Shown: piece by piece, positions 48,596 through 57,270 of the stretch | Numbering within the stretch: the first letter of the stretch is position 1 | Layout: every line of letters starts with the position of its first letter | From: SYAN01 sp964406345 | GTDB lineage: Bacteria; Actinomycetota; Actinomycetes; Nanopelagicales; Nanopelagicaceae | Direction: 5' to 3' | Length of the DNA: 64,000 bases | Assembly: GCA_964406345.1 (NCBI GenBank) | Contig: CAYORK010000004.1 | Location: 1 to 64,000 of the forward strand | Made by a program: the position numbers and the translations under genes | The notes under the pieces: generated by a model | Seen by the model: only the letters and a program-made list of their open reading frames with translations | The model's database searches: none | Told to the model about the DNA's origin: nothing

Positions 48596-49807
48596 ATGGA
48601 TTTCACCCTCAGCCCTAAGGCAGCCGAGTACGCCACGAAGTTACAGGCCTTCATGGATCGCGAGGTCTTTCCGGCGGAGTCGACCTATCACCAAGAACGA
48701 CTTGCCCTCGCGAAAGCCGGTACGCCGCACAAGCTTCCACCAGTCATCGAGGCGCTGAAGAAGAAAGCGAAGGCCGAGGGGCTTTGGAATCTCTTCCTCC
48801 CTCACCTAGATCATGGCTTGACCGTCACTGACTATGCAACCCTTGCCGAGATCACCGGGTGGTCACCTGAGATCGCTCCCGAAGCGCTCAACTGTGCCGC
48901 TCCCGATACCGGAAATATGGAACTTCTCGAGATGTTTGCGACAGAGCAACAACGCGAGCAATGGCTCGAACCTCTCCTTGCGGGTGAGATCCGTTCGGGA
49001 TTTGCGATGACTGAGCCTGATGTCGCATCGAGCGATGCTCGAAACATCAGGACTTCGATCCGACGCGATGGAGATCACTATGTGATCAATGGTACGAAGT
49101 GGTGGACGACAGGTGCGATGGATGAGCGATGCAAGATCCTGATCGTGATGGGAAAGACCAATCCTGATGCTGAGGATCACCGACAGCAATCGATGGTCTT
49201 GGTACCTATCGACACACCAGGAGTGGAAGTGGTACGCAATCTCGAAGTCTTCGGTTATGTGGATCAACATGGACATGCCGAGATCCGATTCAAGGATGTG
49301 AAGGTTCCGCTCTCGAATCTCATCGGCCAGGAAGGGGAGGGCTTCGCGCTTGCTCAGGCTCGCCTCGGTCCCGGACGCATCCATCACTGCATGCGCGCCA
49401 TTGGCATGGCAGAGCGTGCACTTCATCTCATGATTAAGAGAAGTATGGAGCGCTCCACATTCGGGAAAGAACTTGCTCGACAAGGAGTGATCCAACAATG
49501 GATCGCTGAGGCTCGGGTCAATATCGAACAGGCACGACTCTTGGTCCTCAAGACGGCCTGGATGATCGATAATGATGGCGCGAAGTCTGCTCGCAGGGAG
49601 ATCGCTGCCATCAAAGTGGCTGTCCCACGCATGGCACAGGAGGTCATCGACCGCGCGATTCAAGTCTTTGGTGGCGCTGGTGTGAGCCAGGATTCACCAC
49701 TCGCTTCGATGTACGCGGGTATCCGTGTGCTTCGAATCGTCGACGGTCCAGACGAGGTGCATCTTCGAGACTTGGCAAGGCTCGAGCTCAAGCAATATCT
49801 CTCATGA
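48596..49807 (+). CDS. Acyl-CoA dehydrogenase, ACAD10/11-like
   Basis: 403 aa flavoprotein. FAD and substrate motifs: FAMTEPDVASSDARNI, WWTTGAMDERCKI, RIHHCMRAIGMAERAL, and QVFGGAGVSQDSPLA near the C-terminus. The opening PAESTYHQE and the FAMTEPDVASSD block match the ACAD10/11 class, whose partner is an aminoglycoside-phosphotransferase-like kinase. That kinase gene follows with a 4-bp overlap. In the known chemistry the kinase phosphorylates a 4-hydroxyacyl-CoA and the dehydrogenase removes the phosphate; applying this here is inference. Confidence 0.9.
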   Translation: MDFTLSPKAAEYATKLQAFMDREVFPAESTYHQERLALAKAGTPHKLPPVIEALKKKAKAEGLWNLFLPHLDHGLTVTDYATLAEITGWSPEIAPEALNCAAPDTGNMELLEMFATEQQREQWLEPLLAGEIRSGFAMTEPDVASSDARNIRTSIRRDGDHYVINGTKWWTTGAMDERCKILIVMGKTNPDAEDHRQQSMVLVPIDTPGVEVVRNLEVFGYVDQHGHAEIRFKDVKVPLSNLIGQEGEGFALAQARLGPGRIHHCMRAIGMAERALHLMIKRSMERSTFGKELARQGVIQQWIAEARVNIEQARLLVLKTAWMIDNDGAKSARREIAAIKVAVPRMAQEVIDRAIQVFGGAGVSQDSPLASMYAGIRVLRIVDGPDEVHLRDLARLELKQYLS

Positions 49808-50829
49808 GTGATCTCACACCCGTTCGCGAAGAGGATTCCATTGATATCGCTCGTGTCCATGAGTGGCTCGCCCCACGGATCGGTGAGTCTCAATTTCCAG
49901 AATTGATGCAGTTTCGAAGCGGTGCATCGAATCTCACCTACCTGCTTCGCTACCCGTCGAAGGAGTATGTGCTTCGTCGACCGCCCAATGGCAAGAAGGC
50001 CGTCTCCGCGCATGACATGAAGCGCGAGTTCATGATCCAATCACGACTCAAGCCTGTCTATGGACTAGTACCCGAAGTCATCGCGCTCTGCGAAGACCCA
50101 TCGATACTGGGCCACGATTTCTATGTCATGGAGCGGATCCGAGGAGAGATCTTCAGGCGAGACGTTCCGGCAAGTCTCTCTCCGGCTGATATCTCCGTGA
50201 TGGCAGAGAGCCTCATCTCGGGATTGGTTCGATTGCACACAGTCGACCCTTCGACTCTTGCTGAGTTCAATAAGGGTCCAGGCTACGTCTCTCGTCAGGT
50301 TCAGGGGTGGTCGAAGAGATTCCGCGACGCACGAACAGACGATGTCCTTGATGGCGAGCGTGTGATGAAGTGGCTCGATGAGATGAGACCTGATGATCTC
50401 GCCACCTGCATCATCCATGGCGATTGGCGGATCGACAACGTGGTCTTCGACCTTGAGGAGCGAAGAATCGTCGGAGTGCTCGATTGGGAGCTTGCGACGG
50501 TGGGTGATCCACTGATGGATCTTGGTTCTGCGCTTGCATATTGGGTCGATCGCGATGATGACCCAGAGTTCGCAGCTCTCCGTCGGCAACCGAGCCACTT
50601 ACCAGGGATGCCTACGCGAGCAGAGTTCATCTCGCGTTATATGACCTTGAGTGGAAGGGAGTGCGCGGACTTCACCTTCTACGAGGTCTTCGGACTCTTT
50701 CGCCTCACCGTCATCATCCAACAGATCTGGGCGCGCTATCGCGCAGGGCAGACTTCCAACCCAGCATTCGAAGGTTTCGGCATGGCAGTCAACATCCTTC
50801 TCAACCGAGCAGAGAGATTGATCAGATGA
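49804..50829 (+). CDS. Aminoglycoside-phosphotransferase-like (ACAD10/11-type) kinase
   Basis: 341 aa, ATGA overlap with the acyl-CoA dehydrogenase. Kinase motifs: the catalytic loop IIHGDWRIDNVVFD, metal-binding aspartate in VLDWELATVGDPLMDLG, and the N-lobe YVLRRPP. Proteins of this group phosphorylate small molecules, in particular hydroxyacyl-CoAs in the ACAD10/11 and levulinate pathways, and are not antibiotic-resistance enzymes. The overlap with its partner is strong functional evidence. Confidence 0.88.
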   Translation: MSDLTPVREEDSIDIARVHEWLAPRIGESQFPELMQFRSGASNLTYLLRYPSKEYVLRRPPNGKKAVSAHDMKREFMIQSRLKPVYGLVPEVIALCEDPSILGHDFYVMERIRGEIFRRDVPASLSPADISVMAESLISGLVRLHTVDPSTLAEFNKGPGYVSRQVQGWSKRFRDARTDDVLDGERVMKWLDEMRPDDLATCIIHGDWRIDNVVFDLEERRIVGVLDWELATVGDPLMDLGSALAYWVDRDDDPEFAALRRQPSHLPGMPTRAEFISRYMTLSGRECADFTFYEVFGLFRLTVIIQQIWARYRAGQTSNPAFEGFGMAVNILLNRAERLIR

Positions 50830-51809
50830 AGGCAGGACGCATCACCGTTTCGACACGTCACTTTGAGGTCAAGGAGATTTCAACACCTGAGGCGGGTGCT
50901 AGGGAGGTGCGAATCAAGGTCCAAGCGGCGGGAGTTTGTCTCTCCGATGTCCACTTCTTGGATGGCACCCTGAAGCCTGGATACCTGCATGGCGATGAAG
51001 TCACGTTGGGCCATGAAGTCGCAGGCATCGTCGATCAAGTAGGGGCCGAAGTCAATGAGGTTTCCGTAGGCGATCGAGTCCTGGTCATCGGAGGTGAAAG
51101 GAATGATCGCGGACAGATAACGACACTTGGATTCGACTACGACGGCGGCTTCGCTGAATATCTCATTGCAAAGGAGAGTCTTCTCGTGAAGATCCCTGCG
51201 ACCCTCCCATTCGAGGAGGCGGCGATCATCCCTGATGCGGTGTCGACGCCATGGGCTGCGATCTCTTCGACAGCGCGAGTTGTGGCAGAAGAATCCGTCA
51301 TGGTCTTTGGAATCGGCGGACTGGGCTTTCACGCTGTCCAGCTTCTAAAGATGATCGGTTGTCGCAAGATCATCGCCGTGGATCCCAGACTCGATGCTCG
51401 GGACAGAGCCTTAGGAATCGGCGCTGACTTTGCCTTCGATCCAAGGGATGAAGGGTTGAAAAAACATCGCGGAGTCGATGTCGCATTCGACTTCGCCGGT
51501 GTTGGAGCAGTTCGCAAGCAGGCGCTCTCACTTCTTGGAGAGAGAGGACGACTTGTAATCGTAGGTATAGCGAATGAGCCGATCGTGATTCCAAGCGATA
51601 TGGCCTTCACCTACATGCGAACGCAGATTCTCGGTCACTATGGCTCGGAACCTCATCACACAAAGGAACTCGTCGATTTCGCAGCTGATGGCAAACTCGA
51701 TCTCTCCCACTCCATCTCCGAAGTCCTGCCACTCGAAGATGCAGTCATCGCATTGGAGAGATTAGAGAAGAAGATTGGCAATCCGATCCGAATCATCTTG
51801 CGTCCCTAA
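50826..51809 (+). CDS. Zinc-type alcohol dehydrogenase (MDR) without the structural zinc loop
   Basis: 327 aa, overlapping the kinase stop by 4 bp. MDR fold: catalytic zinc ligands in GVCLSDVHF and GHEVAG, and NAD motif VFGIGGLGFHAVQLLK. The segment that normally carries four structural-zinc cysteines has none, so it is a one-zinc variant. It probably oxidises or reduces an alcohol in the same catabolic pathway as the two genes upstream; the substrate is unknown. Confidence 0.88.
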   Translation: MKAGRITVSTRHFEVKEISTPEAGAREVRIKVQAAGVCLSDVHFLDGTLKPGYLHGDEVTLGHEVAGIVDQVGAEVNEVSVGDRVLVIGGERNDRGQITTLGFDYDGGFAEYLIAKESLLVKIPATLPFEEAAIIPDAVSTPWAAISSTARVVAEESVMVFGIGGLGFHAVQLLKMIGCRKIIAVDPRLDARDRALGIGADFAFDPRDEGLKKHRGVDVAFDFAGVGAVRKQALSLLGERGRLVIVGIANEPIVIPSDMAFTYMRTQILGHYGSEPHHTKELVDFAADGKLDLSHSISEVLPLEDAVIALERLEKKIGNPIRIILRP

Positions 51810-51966
51810 TTGTGTGTGAATCGAGAGCATTTGCACCGGGCCTTGAAAGCTCTCTGCAAGTCGAAAGTCAAGAACCCGCTTTCGCATGAACCACCCTCTA
51901 TGCTCGCGTTATCTGGGGGAGCCCTACCTTTGGTTTGTCTTAGCCCAGGACCCATAGGAGTATGTC
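51810..51966. other. Intergenic region without recognisable gene
   Basis: 157 bp between the alcohol dehydrogenase and the next small membrane gene. It contains an AGGAG ribosome site just before 51967 but no convincing gene or terminator that I can see. Confidence 0.5.
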
Positions 51967-52341
51967 ATGAACGAAAAAGATTTGATCAAGCTCTGGCATG
52001 AGAAGCGATCACAGATCATCCTTGCTCAGATAGCACCATCGCTTGTCTTGATTGCCATCACTGTCTTGGCGGTCCGAGGAGAGTTCGTGGATGCACCGGA
52101 ATCCGCTCAGTACCTTGCAATCGGTGTAGCCGCAGTAACTGGGTTTCTCGCCATCGTTTCGCAATATGCCGCCATTCGTGAGGCAATCACGATCGTTGGC
52201 GACCTCTCCGCCATGAAGGATCTCTCCATGGTCGGAAGGACGATCTCGCGATCAAGAGACTTCCTATCCTTGATGTCGATTGCGCTGGTAGGACTCGGTC
52301 TTGCGATCTTCGCTCTGGTCGTGTGGAGCGTCCTGGGTTAG
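51967..52341 (+). CDS. Small membrane protein of unknown function
   Basis: 124 aa, ATG with AGGAG 9 nt upstream. Three hydrophobic segments (about 20-38, 47-64, 101-122) separated by charged, polar parts (MNEKDLIKLWHEKRSQ at the start and VGDLSAMKDLSMVGRTISRSRD before the last helix). No family is recognised. The next small gene starts 3 nt after its stop. Confidence 0.6.
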   Translation: MNEKDLIKLWHEKRSQIILAQIAPSLVLIAITVLAVRGEFVDAPESAQYLAIGVAAVTGFLAIVSQYAAIREAITIVGDLSAMKDLSMVGRTISRSRDFLSLMSIALVGLGLAIFALVVWSVLG

Positions 52342-52344
52342 ATC

Positions 52345-52470
52345 ATGGATCTCGGACTGATCATCATCGCGGCCTTTGCACTTCTCGTCCTTCTCGTTGT
52401 CACGCGTTTTGAACGTGGCGGGAGTGAAGAGAAGCTCACGGGTCGCGGTGGTGACTTCGACGCCACCTGA
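52345..52470 (+). CDS. 41-aa single-pass membrane microprotein
   Basis: MDLGLIIIAAFALLVLLVVTR is a hydrophobic helix of about 18 residues, followed by a short charged tail ending GGDFDAT. It begins 3 nt after the preceding gene. It is probably real by position and composition but matches no family I recognise. Confidence 0.45.
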   Translation: MDLGLIIIAAFALLVLLVVTRFERGGSEEKLTGRGGDFDAT

Positions 52471-52489
52471 TTCGAAGAGCCGTAGCCCG

Positions 52490-52645
52490 ATGAAGGCAAA
52501 GACCCGGATTGCAAAGATAAAAAATGGTCACGCGCCGAAAGTCTGCATCTTCTGCGGGAAAGAATTCGAGTGGCGCAAGAAGTGGGAGCGCGACTGGGAT
52601 CAGGTGAAGTATTGCTCCGAGAGATGCCGAAGAACGAAGAAGTAA
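52490..52645 (+). CDS. DUF2256-family zinc-ribbon protein
   Basis: 51 aa from the ATG at 52490 (MKAKTRIAKI). The motif CIFCGKEFEWRKKWERDWDQVKYCSERC is the DUF2256 signature, with two CxxC-type pairs that should bind zinc, and a basic tail. Its stop lies 1 bp from the 3' end of the tRNA-Lys gene on the other strand. Function is unknown. Confidence 0.85.
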   Translation: MKAKTRIAKIKNGHAPKVCIFCGKEFEWRKKWERDWDQVKYCSERCRRTKK

Positions 52646-52646
52646 G

Positions 52647-52719
52647 TGGGTTGTGAGGGATTCGAACCCCCGACCCGGTGATTAAGAGTCACCTGCTCTA
52701 CCAACTGAGCTAACAACCC
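52647..52719 (-). tRNA. tRNA-Lys (anticodon CTT)
   Basis: 73 nt. Acceptor stem GGGTTGT pairs with ACAACCC, the T-arm GGTTCGAATCC is standard, and the anticodon loop CTCTTAA puts CTT in the anticodon position. No encoded CCA tail. Confidence 0.95.
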
Positions 52720-52805
52720 GGTCTGTCCTTCGGGTTGGGGATCCCCGAGGCAAGGTCGGACTATATCGGTTGCCCTCAGAGCGCCAAAACCGAGACCATC
52801 CGTGC

Positions 52806-53477
52806 ATGAGAGTGACGCGACGCAGGCCAAGACTGATTGCGATCCTTGCTCTCTCGCTCCTGCCCACGACTTCTGCTCTCGAGATAGCGATAGCCGATCA
52901 ACTTCGCGCCGCGGACGCCCTCGTCGAACTTGAAGTGAAGGGACGAGCTCCGAAGACCGGATATGAGCGAGACCTCTTTGGATCTCCGTGGTCTGATGTC
53001 GATCGAAACGGTTGTGACACCCGAAACGATGTTCTCCTTCGCGACCTCACTTCATGGACTTTCCAGAGCTCTCGAGATCGTTGCGTCATCATCGAAGGAG
53101 TTTTGATCGATCCTTATTCGGGGGAGCGAATCGATTTCATCCGAGGCCGCGTAACGTCCCTTGCAGTCCAGATAGACCATGTGGTCTCCCTCTCTAATGC
53201 CTGGCAGACGGGTGCCTTCCGTTGGAGTGAAGATAAGAGAAGACGCTTCGCCAATGATCCACTCAATCTCCTCGCAGTGAAGGGTTCGCTCAACTCTCAG
53301 AAGGGAGATGGTGATGCAGCCACATGGCTTCCGCCGAAGAAGTCATTTCGATGCGCTTATGTCGCCCGTCAGATCGCCATCAAGCGGAGTTATCAACTCT
53401 GGCTGACTCCGTCTGAAAAGAGTGCGATGGAGCGCGTCCTAACGAAATGCCCACGAGAGCGAATTCCAATCAACTAG
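52806..53477 (+). CDS. Exported HNH/DUF1524-type endonuclease
   Basis: 223 aa from ATG 52806. A signal peptide-like N-terminus (MRVTRRRPRLIAILALSLLP). GYERDLFGSPWSDVDRNGCDTRND and the metal-binding block VQIDHVVSLSNAW plus DPLNLLAVKGSLNSQKGDGD match the C-terminal nuclease domain of GmrSD-like HNH enzymes (DUF1524). The signal indicates secretion, so it may degrade extracellular nucleic acid for nutrient use or act against competitors. It lies between two tRNA genes on the other strand. Confidence 0.85.
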   Translation: MRVTRRRPRLIAILALSLLPTTSALEIAIADQLRAADALVELEVKGRAPKTGYERDLFGSPWSDVDRNGCDTRNDVLLRDLTSWTFQSSRDRCVIIEGVLIDPYSGERIDFIRGRVTSLAVQIDHVVSLSNAWQTGAFRWSEDKRRRFANDPLNLLAVKGSLNSQKGDGDAATWLPPKKSFRCAYVARQIAIKRSYQLWLTPSEKSAMERVLTKCPRERIPIN

Positions 53478-53522
53478 CAATCAGTACTCCGCTGCAGGGA
53501 CACGCTATTGAAAGTATGTGGG

Positions 53523-53595
53523 GTGAGCGACGGGGATCGAACCCGCGACAACCCGGACCACAACCGGGTGCTCTACCAGCTGAGCTACGCCCACC
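53523..53595 (-). tRNA. tRNA-His (anticodon GTG)
   Basis: About 73 nt including the extra 5' G. Acceptor stem GTGGGCG / CGCTCAC (one G-T pair), G-1 opposite C73 as required for tRNA-His, and an anticodon loop TTGTGGT with GTG. Confidence 0.93.
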
Positions 53596-53630
53596 AAGTC
53601 TCCATGACCTGGGCGAATCATACCGCCCGG

Positions 53631-54191
53631 CTACTCAGCGATGTTTTCGAAGATACTCCTTCGATAGTGCGCCAATTCCGCGATGGAATCACGAATGTCT
53701 GCGAGTGCTCGGTGATTTCCGGTCTTCTCTGGCGCTGAGCCATAGGCCTTGGGATACCAACGCTTTGCCAACTCCTTGATGGAGGAGACATCGATGGTGC
53801 GATAGTGGAAGAAGGACTCCAAAGTCTTCATATCACGCGAGATGAAGTTGCGATCCATACCGATGGTGTTGCCGGCAAGAGGTGACTTGCCTGCCTCGCA
53901 ATGGACCTTCAGATAATCAAGGACTATCTCCTGTGCCTCGGCGAGGCTCTTGCCAGAAGGAATCTCGGCAAGCAGTCCTGACTCGGTATGCATCTTTCGT
54001 ACGAAGTCACTCATCGTGGCAAGTTGCTCATCACTCGCCTTGATCACGACGTCCACTCCGTCGCCAAGAATGTTGAGTTCTGAATCGGTGACAAGTACCC
54101 CGATCTCGACCAAGGCATCATCAACAATTGAGAGGCCGGTCATCTCGCAGTCGATCCAGATGATGTTCTGGCTCTTCTCGGATGAGATCAC
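53631..54191 (-). CDS. orn: Oligoribonuclease
   Basis: 186 aa, GTG start. DEDDh exonuclease: D and E in WIDCEMTGL, D in NTIGMDRNF, and the H/D pair in TGNHRALADI. It degrades 2-5 nt RNA fragments and pGpG. It diverges from the pst operon with a leaderless-type promoter and is adjacent to a tRNA gene. Confidence 0.95.
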   Translation of the reverse strand: MISSEKSQNIIWIDCEMTGLSIVDDALVEIGVLVTDSELNILGDGVDVVIKASDEQLATMSDFVRKMHTESGLLAEIPSGKSLAEAQEIVLDYLKVHCEAGKSPLAGNTIGMDRNFISRDMKTLESFFHYRTIDVSSIKELAKRWYPKAYGSAPEKTGNHRALADIRDSIAELAHYRRSIFENIAE

Positions 54192-54197
54192 TCGCGC

Positions 54198-54203
54198 ACT
54201 CTA
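54198..54203 (-). promoter_or_regulatory. -10 element of orn (TAGAGT)
   Basis: TAGAGT on the minus strand, 6 nt before the GTG at 54191. Confidence 0.5.
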
Positions 54204-54221
54204 TTGCCCGCAGACGACTTT

Positions 54222-54254
54222 CTTCACTTCTCGTTCACTTTCCGTTCACCTACT
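54222..54254 (+). promoter_or_regulatory. PHO box upstream of pstC (three 11-bp direct repeats)
   Basis: CTTCACTTCTC, GTTCACTTTCC and GTTCACCTACT follow each other without gaps. This is the actinobacterial PhoP box format (direct repeats with the core GTTCA). It lies 40 bp before the start and just before a TATACC -10, so phosphate starvation should induce the operon through a PhoP-like regulator. No phoP/phoR gene is in the window. Confidence 0.7.
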
Positions 54255-54257
54255 CTC

Positions 54258-54263
54258 TATACC
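54258..54263 (+). promoter_or_regulatory. -10 element of pstC (TATACC)
   Basis: TATACC directly after the PHO-box repeats, giving a leader of about 25 nt. Confidence 0.45.
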
Positions 54264-54293
54264 TGATTACAGGCTTATGACCAAGATTCAGCC

Positions 54294-55292
54294 GTGGCCA
54301 CCACTGAAGTCCATCGCGAACGAGGTCCCGTCCCTGCCCCGAGGAGCATCACAACCGAGCCAAGACTCTCCGACAAGATCTTTCGAGGCATAGTCACTGC
54401 AGGCGGCCTATCTTCACTCGTCATTTTGGGTCTCATTGCGATCTTTCTTCTTTATCAAGGCTACGAAGTTCTTGCCGAAGAAAGATTCGGCTTCATCACT
54501 TCATCGACCTGGGAAGTGATCACGGATGAGTATGGCGAAGTTCAGAGCTACAGTTTCGGTATCGCAGCAATGGTTGTCGGAACACTCCTTTGTGCATTGA
54601 TCGCTGTCGTCGTCGCAGTACCTATTGCTGTTGCCTCTGCACTCTTCATCACCTTCTATGCGCAGGGACGGCTCAAGGCATTCCTCGTCGCCGTCATTGA
54701 TCTCATGGCTGCGTTCCCATCGATCCTCTTTGGATTCTGGGGATTCTTCATCCTGATGCCCAAGGCTGAGTACTGGGCAATGCTCCTCAATAAGTACCTT
54801 GGCTGGATACCGCTTTTCGCTGTCGATGATCGCATCTTTACTCGCTCACCGTTCTTGGCCGGCCTCGTCCTAGCCACAATGATCATCCCGATCACGACGG
54901 CAATCGCTCGTGAGGTCTTCGATCAAACCCCTCTCGATCGTATTCAGGCCGCATATGCGCTTGGTGCAACGAAGTGGGCGATGATTCGAAATGTCGCGAT
55001 TCCCTATGGTCGCGGTGGCGTCGTCGGTGGAGCCATGCTAGGTCTCGGTCGTGCGATGGGTGAGACAGTGGCGGTCTATACCGTCTTGAATATCGTCTAT
55101 CAGATCAACTGGCAGATCCTTTTCGGTGCAGGTGGAAACGTGGCATCTCTGATCCTGCTCAAGTTCGGCGAAGCAAAGCCCCTCGAGATCAAAGGCTTGA
55201 TGGCAGCAGGTTTTGCGCTTTTTGTGCTTACGTTGCTCGTCAATTTCATCGCTGACATCATCGTACGCAAGACCGGAAGTAAGGGACGATAA
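54294..55292 (+). CDS. pstC: Phosphate ABC transporter permease PstC
   Basis: 332 aa, GTG start, six membrane helices. The EAA-type loop AYALGATKWAMIRNVAIPYGRGGVVGG and GRAMGETVAV are the PstC signature. It forms the membrane channel with PstA. No other start codon fits the frame upstream. Its stop overlaps the pstA start (TAATG). Confidence 0.94.
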   Translation: MATTEVHRERGPVPAPRSITTEPRLSDKIFRGIVTAGGLSSLVILGLIAIFLLYQGYEVLAEERFGFITSSTWEVITDEYGEVQSYSFGIAAMVVGTLLCALIAVVVAVPIAVASALFITFYAQGRLKAFLVAVIDLMAAFPSILFGFWGFFILMPKAEYWAMLLNKYLGWIPLFAVDDRIFTRSPFLAGLVLATMIIPITTAIAREVFDQTPLDRIQAAYALGATKWAMIRNVAIPYGRGGVVGGAMLGLGRAMGETVAVYTVLNIVYQINWQILFGAGGNVASLILLKFGEAKPLEIKGLMAAGFALFVLTLLVNFIADIIVRKTGSKGR

Positions 55293-56353
55293 TGTCGATC
55301 GATACCTCAGAGAAAAAAATCCCGACGCCGCAGAAGCCTTGGAAGCCTTCGGTCGCTGAGCGAAGCCAGAGCATCGCAGTTGGAGTCTTGGCAGCTCTTG
55401 CAAGTATTGCTGTCGTTGCATTGACTCCGATGAAAGGCCTTCTCCCCTTCTTGATCCTCTCTGGCATCTTCGCGATCTTCATCGGCTATCTAAAGGGTCT
55501 CATCGGTCGAGGAAGCACGACGGCAAAGAACAATGCCGTCGGAGTGCTATTGGGATTGGGTATGGCTCTTGCCTTGATTCCGATCGCTTCCATCCTTCAC
55601 ACCACAATCTCGCGCGGATACAAGGGCCTTCACTGGGGTCTTTGGGTCGATGACATGAGTCTCAACACTTCGACGGATCCGATCGCTGAAGGCGGTCTCT
55701 ATCACGCACTCGTCGGCACTCTCATCATGGTCTCGATCGCACTAGTGATCGCGCTGCCTCTAGGAATTTTGACTGCCGTATATCTCACCGAGATCAAGGG
55801 ACGCTTTGCTCGTCCGGTGAAGTTCCTCGTCCAGGCAATGAGTGGTGTTCCATCGATCGTTGCCGGCCTCTTCATCATGTCAGCGATCGTCTACCCGATC
55901 ACCAAGACTTTCTCCGGACTCATGGGAGCGCTTGCGCTTTCCATCCTGATGATTCCGACAATCGCTCGGACGGCGGAAGAAGTCCTCCTCCTGATCCCGA
56001 ACGACCTTCGGGAGGCGGGTGTTGCACTGGGCGGAACCCAATGGCGCACCGTTGCCATGGTGGTCTTGCCAGCTGCACGAAGTGGACTTGTCACCGCCAT
56101 GATCCTCGGAATCGCACGAGTCATCGGTGAGACCGCGCCAATACTTCTCGTCTCGGGTGGCGGCGATGCTGTGAATTACAACCCCTTCACTGGCCCGATG
56201 GGATCGTTACCTTTCTATGTTTGGAAGTCCTTCTTCTTCGGTACCGAAGAAGCCACTACTCGAGGATGGGCTGGACTCCTTGTCCTGCTCTCCTTCGTGA
56301 TCCTCCTCTTCTTCCTCGCCCGCACCCTCAGTGCAAGGAAGGTCCGACGTTGA
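55292..56353 (+). CDS. pstA: Phosphate ABC transporter permease PstA
   Basis: 353 aa, with eight hydrophobic stretches counting the N-terminal extension. The EAA loop is EAGVALGGTQWRTVAMVVLPAARSGLVTAM, then GIARVIGETAPI, as in PstA. The extra N-terminal helix pair (about 25-60) is longer than in E. coli. Confidence 0.94.
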   Translation: MSIDTSEKKIPTPQKPWKPSVAERSQSIAVGVLAALASIAVVALTPMKGLLPFLILSGIFAIFIGYLKGLIGRGSTTAKNNAVGVLLGLGMALALIPIASILHTTISRGYKGLHWGLWVDDMSLNTSTDPIAEGGLYHALVGTLIMVSIALVIALPLGILTAVYLTEIKGRFARPVKFLVQAMSGVPSIVAGLFIMSAIVYPITKTFSGLMGALALSILMIPTIARTAEEVLLLIPNDLREAGVALGGTQWRTVAMVVLPAARSGLVTAMILGIARVIGETAPILLVSGGGDAVNYNPFTGPMGSLPFYVWKSFFFGTEEATTRGWAGLLVLLSFVILLFFLARTLSARKVRR

Positions 56354-56403
56354 GTTCTCCTGATCTATCAGCACCCAAGCAGATGCAAGAAAGGCCAACT
56401 GAC

Positions 56404-57264
56404 ATGACGAGCAACAACGAGACTTCTGGAGCCTCTCCATCATCTCTCGCCTCTGTCGCCGCGGCGCGAACTGCCAAGGCACCAAGCGCTCGACGACTGG
56501 GCACCGGCCTTGAAGCCAAGGGCGTACATGCCTGGTTTGGTTCGAATCATGTCCTCTCTGATATCTCCATCGACTTTGCATCGGGTTCGATCACGGCCTT
56601 GATCGGTCCTTCAGGATGTGGAAAGTCGACCTTCATCAGAACGCTCAACCGAATGCATGAATTCATTCCAACTGCAGCGATGGCAGGTGAAGTCCTTCTC
56701 GACGGCAAGGACATCTATGCCCCTGGAACGGATGTCACAAAGATTCGCCTCAAGATCGGCATGGTCTTCCAGAAGCCCAATCCGTTCCCTTCCATGACGA
56801 TCGGCGAGAATGTCATGTCGGGTCTTCGTCTGGCACAGTTGAAGACTTCAAACAAGGATGACTTGATCGAAGAGTGTCTGCAGCGAGCAGGTCTATGGAA
56901 TGAAGTGAAGGATCGCTTGGGTGAATACGGCGGTGCACTCTCAGGCGGACAACAACAACGTCTCTGCATCGCGAGATCCCTCGCCGTAAGTCCCCATGTC
57001 CTCCTGATGGACGAACCCTGCTCGGCGCTCGATCCAGGGTCGACGCTCAAGATCGAAGACACGATCGCTGAACTCTCGGAAACGATGACGATCATCATCG
57101 TCACGCACAACATGCAACAGGCAGCCCGTGTTTCTGACTACACCGCCTTTTTCCTTGCAGATGGCGGCCCGGGTGAGATGGTGGAGTACGGCAAGACCAG
57201 TGAGATCTTCTCCAATCCTCGAGATAAGCGGACCGAGAACTACGTCACCGGTCGATTCGGTTAG
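56404..57264 (+). CDS. pstB: Phosphate ABC transporter ATPase PstB
   Basis: 286 aa from the ATG at 56404, which has AAGG 9 nt upstream. A TTG at 56350 in the pstA stop and an ATG at 56383 are alternatives. Walker A GPSGCGKST, PstB-specific VFQKPNPFPSMTI, signature LSGGQQQRLCIARSLA and Walker B LLMDEPCSALDP. It powers phosphate import. The N-terminal 40 residues are a poorly conserved extension rich in Ala and Ser. Confidence 0.95.
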   Translation: MTSNNETSGASPSSLASVAAARTAKAPSARRLGTGLEAKGVHAWFGSNHVLSDISIDFASGSITALIGPSGCGKSTFIRTLNRMHEFIPTAAMAGEVLLDGKDIYAPGTDVTKIRLKIGMVFQKPNPFPSMTIGENVMSGLRLAQLKTSNKDDLIEECLQRAGLWNEVKDRLGEYGGALSGGQQQRLCIARSLAVSPHVLLMDEPCSALDPGSTLKIEDTIAELSETMTIIIVTHNMQQAARVSDYTAFFLADGGPGEMVEYGKTSEIFSNPRDKRTENYVTGRFG

Positions 57265-57270
57265 CCAAGA

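Noticed and set aside
48863..49663. 266-aa open frame antisense to the acyl-CoA dehydrogenase
   Set aside because: Same reason: it mirrors conserved coding sequence and shows no domain or ribosome site.
49804..50829. Aminoglycoside resistance gene
   Set aside because: The protein is in the ACAD10/11-type metabolic branch and is coupled to an acyl-CoA dehydrogenase.
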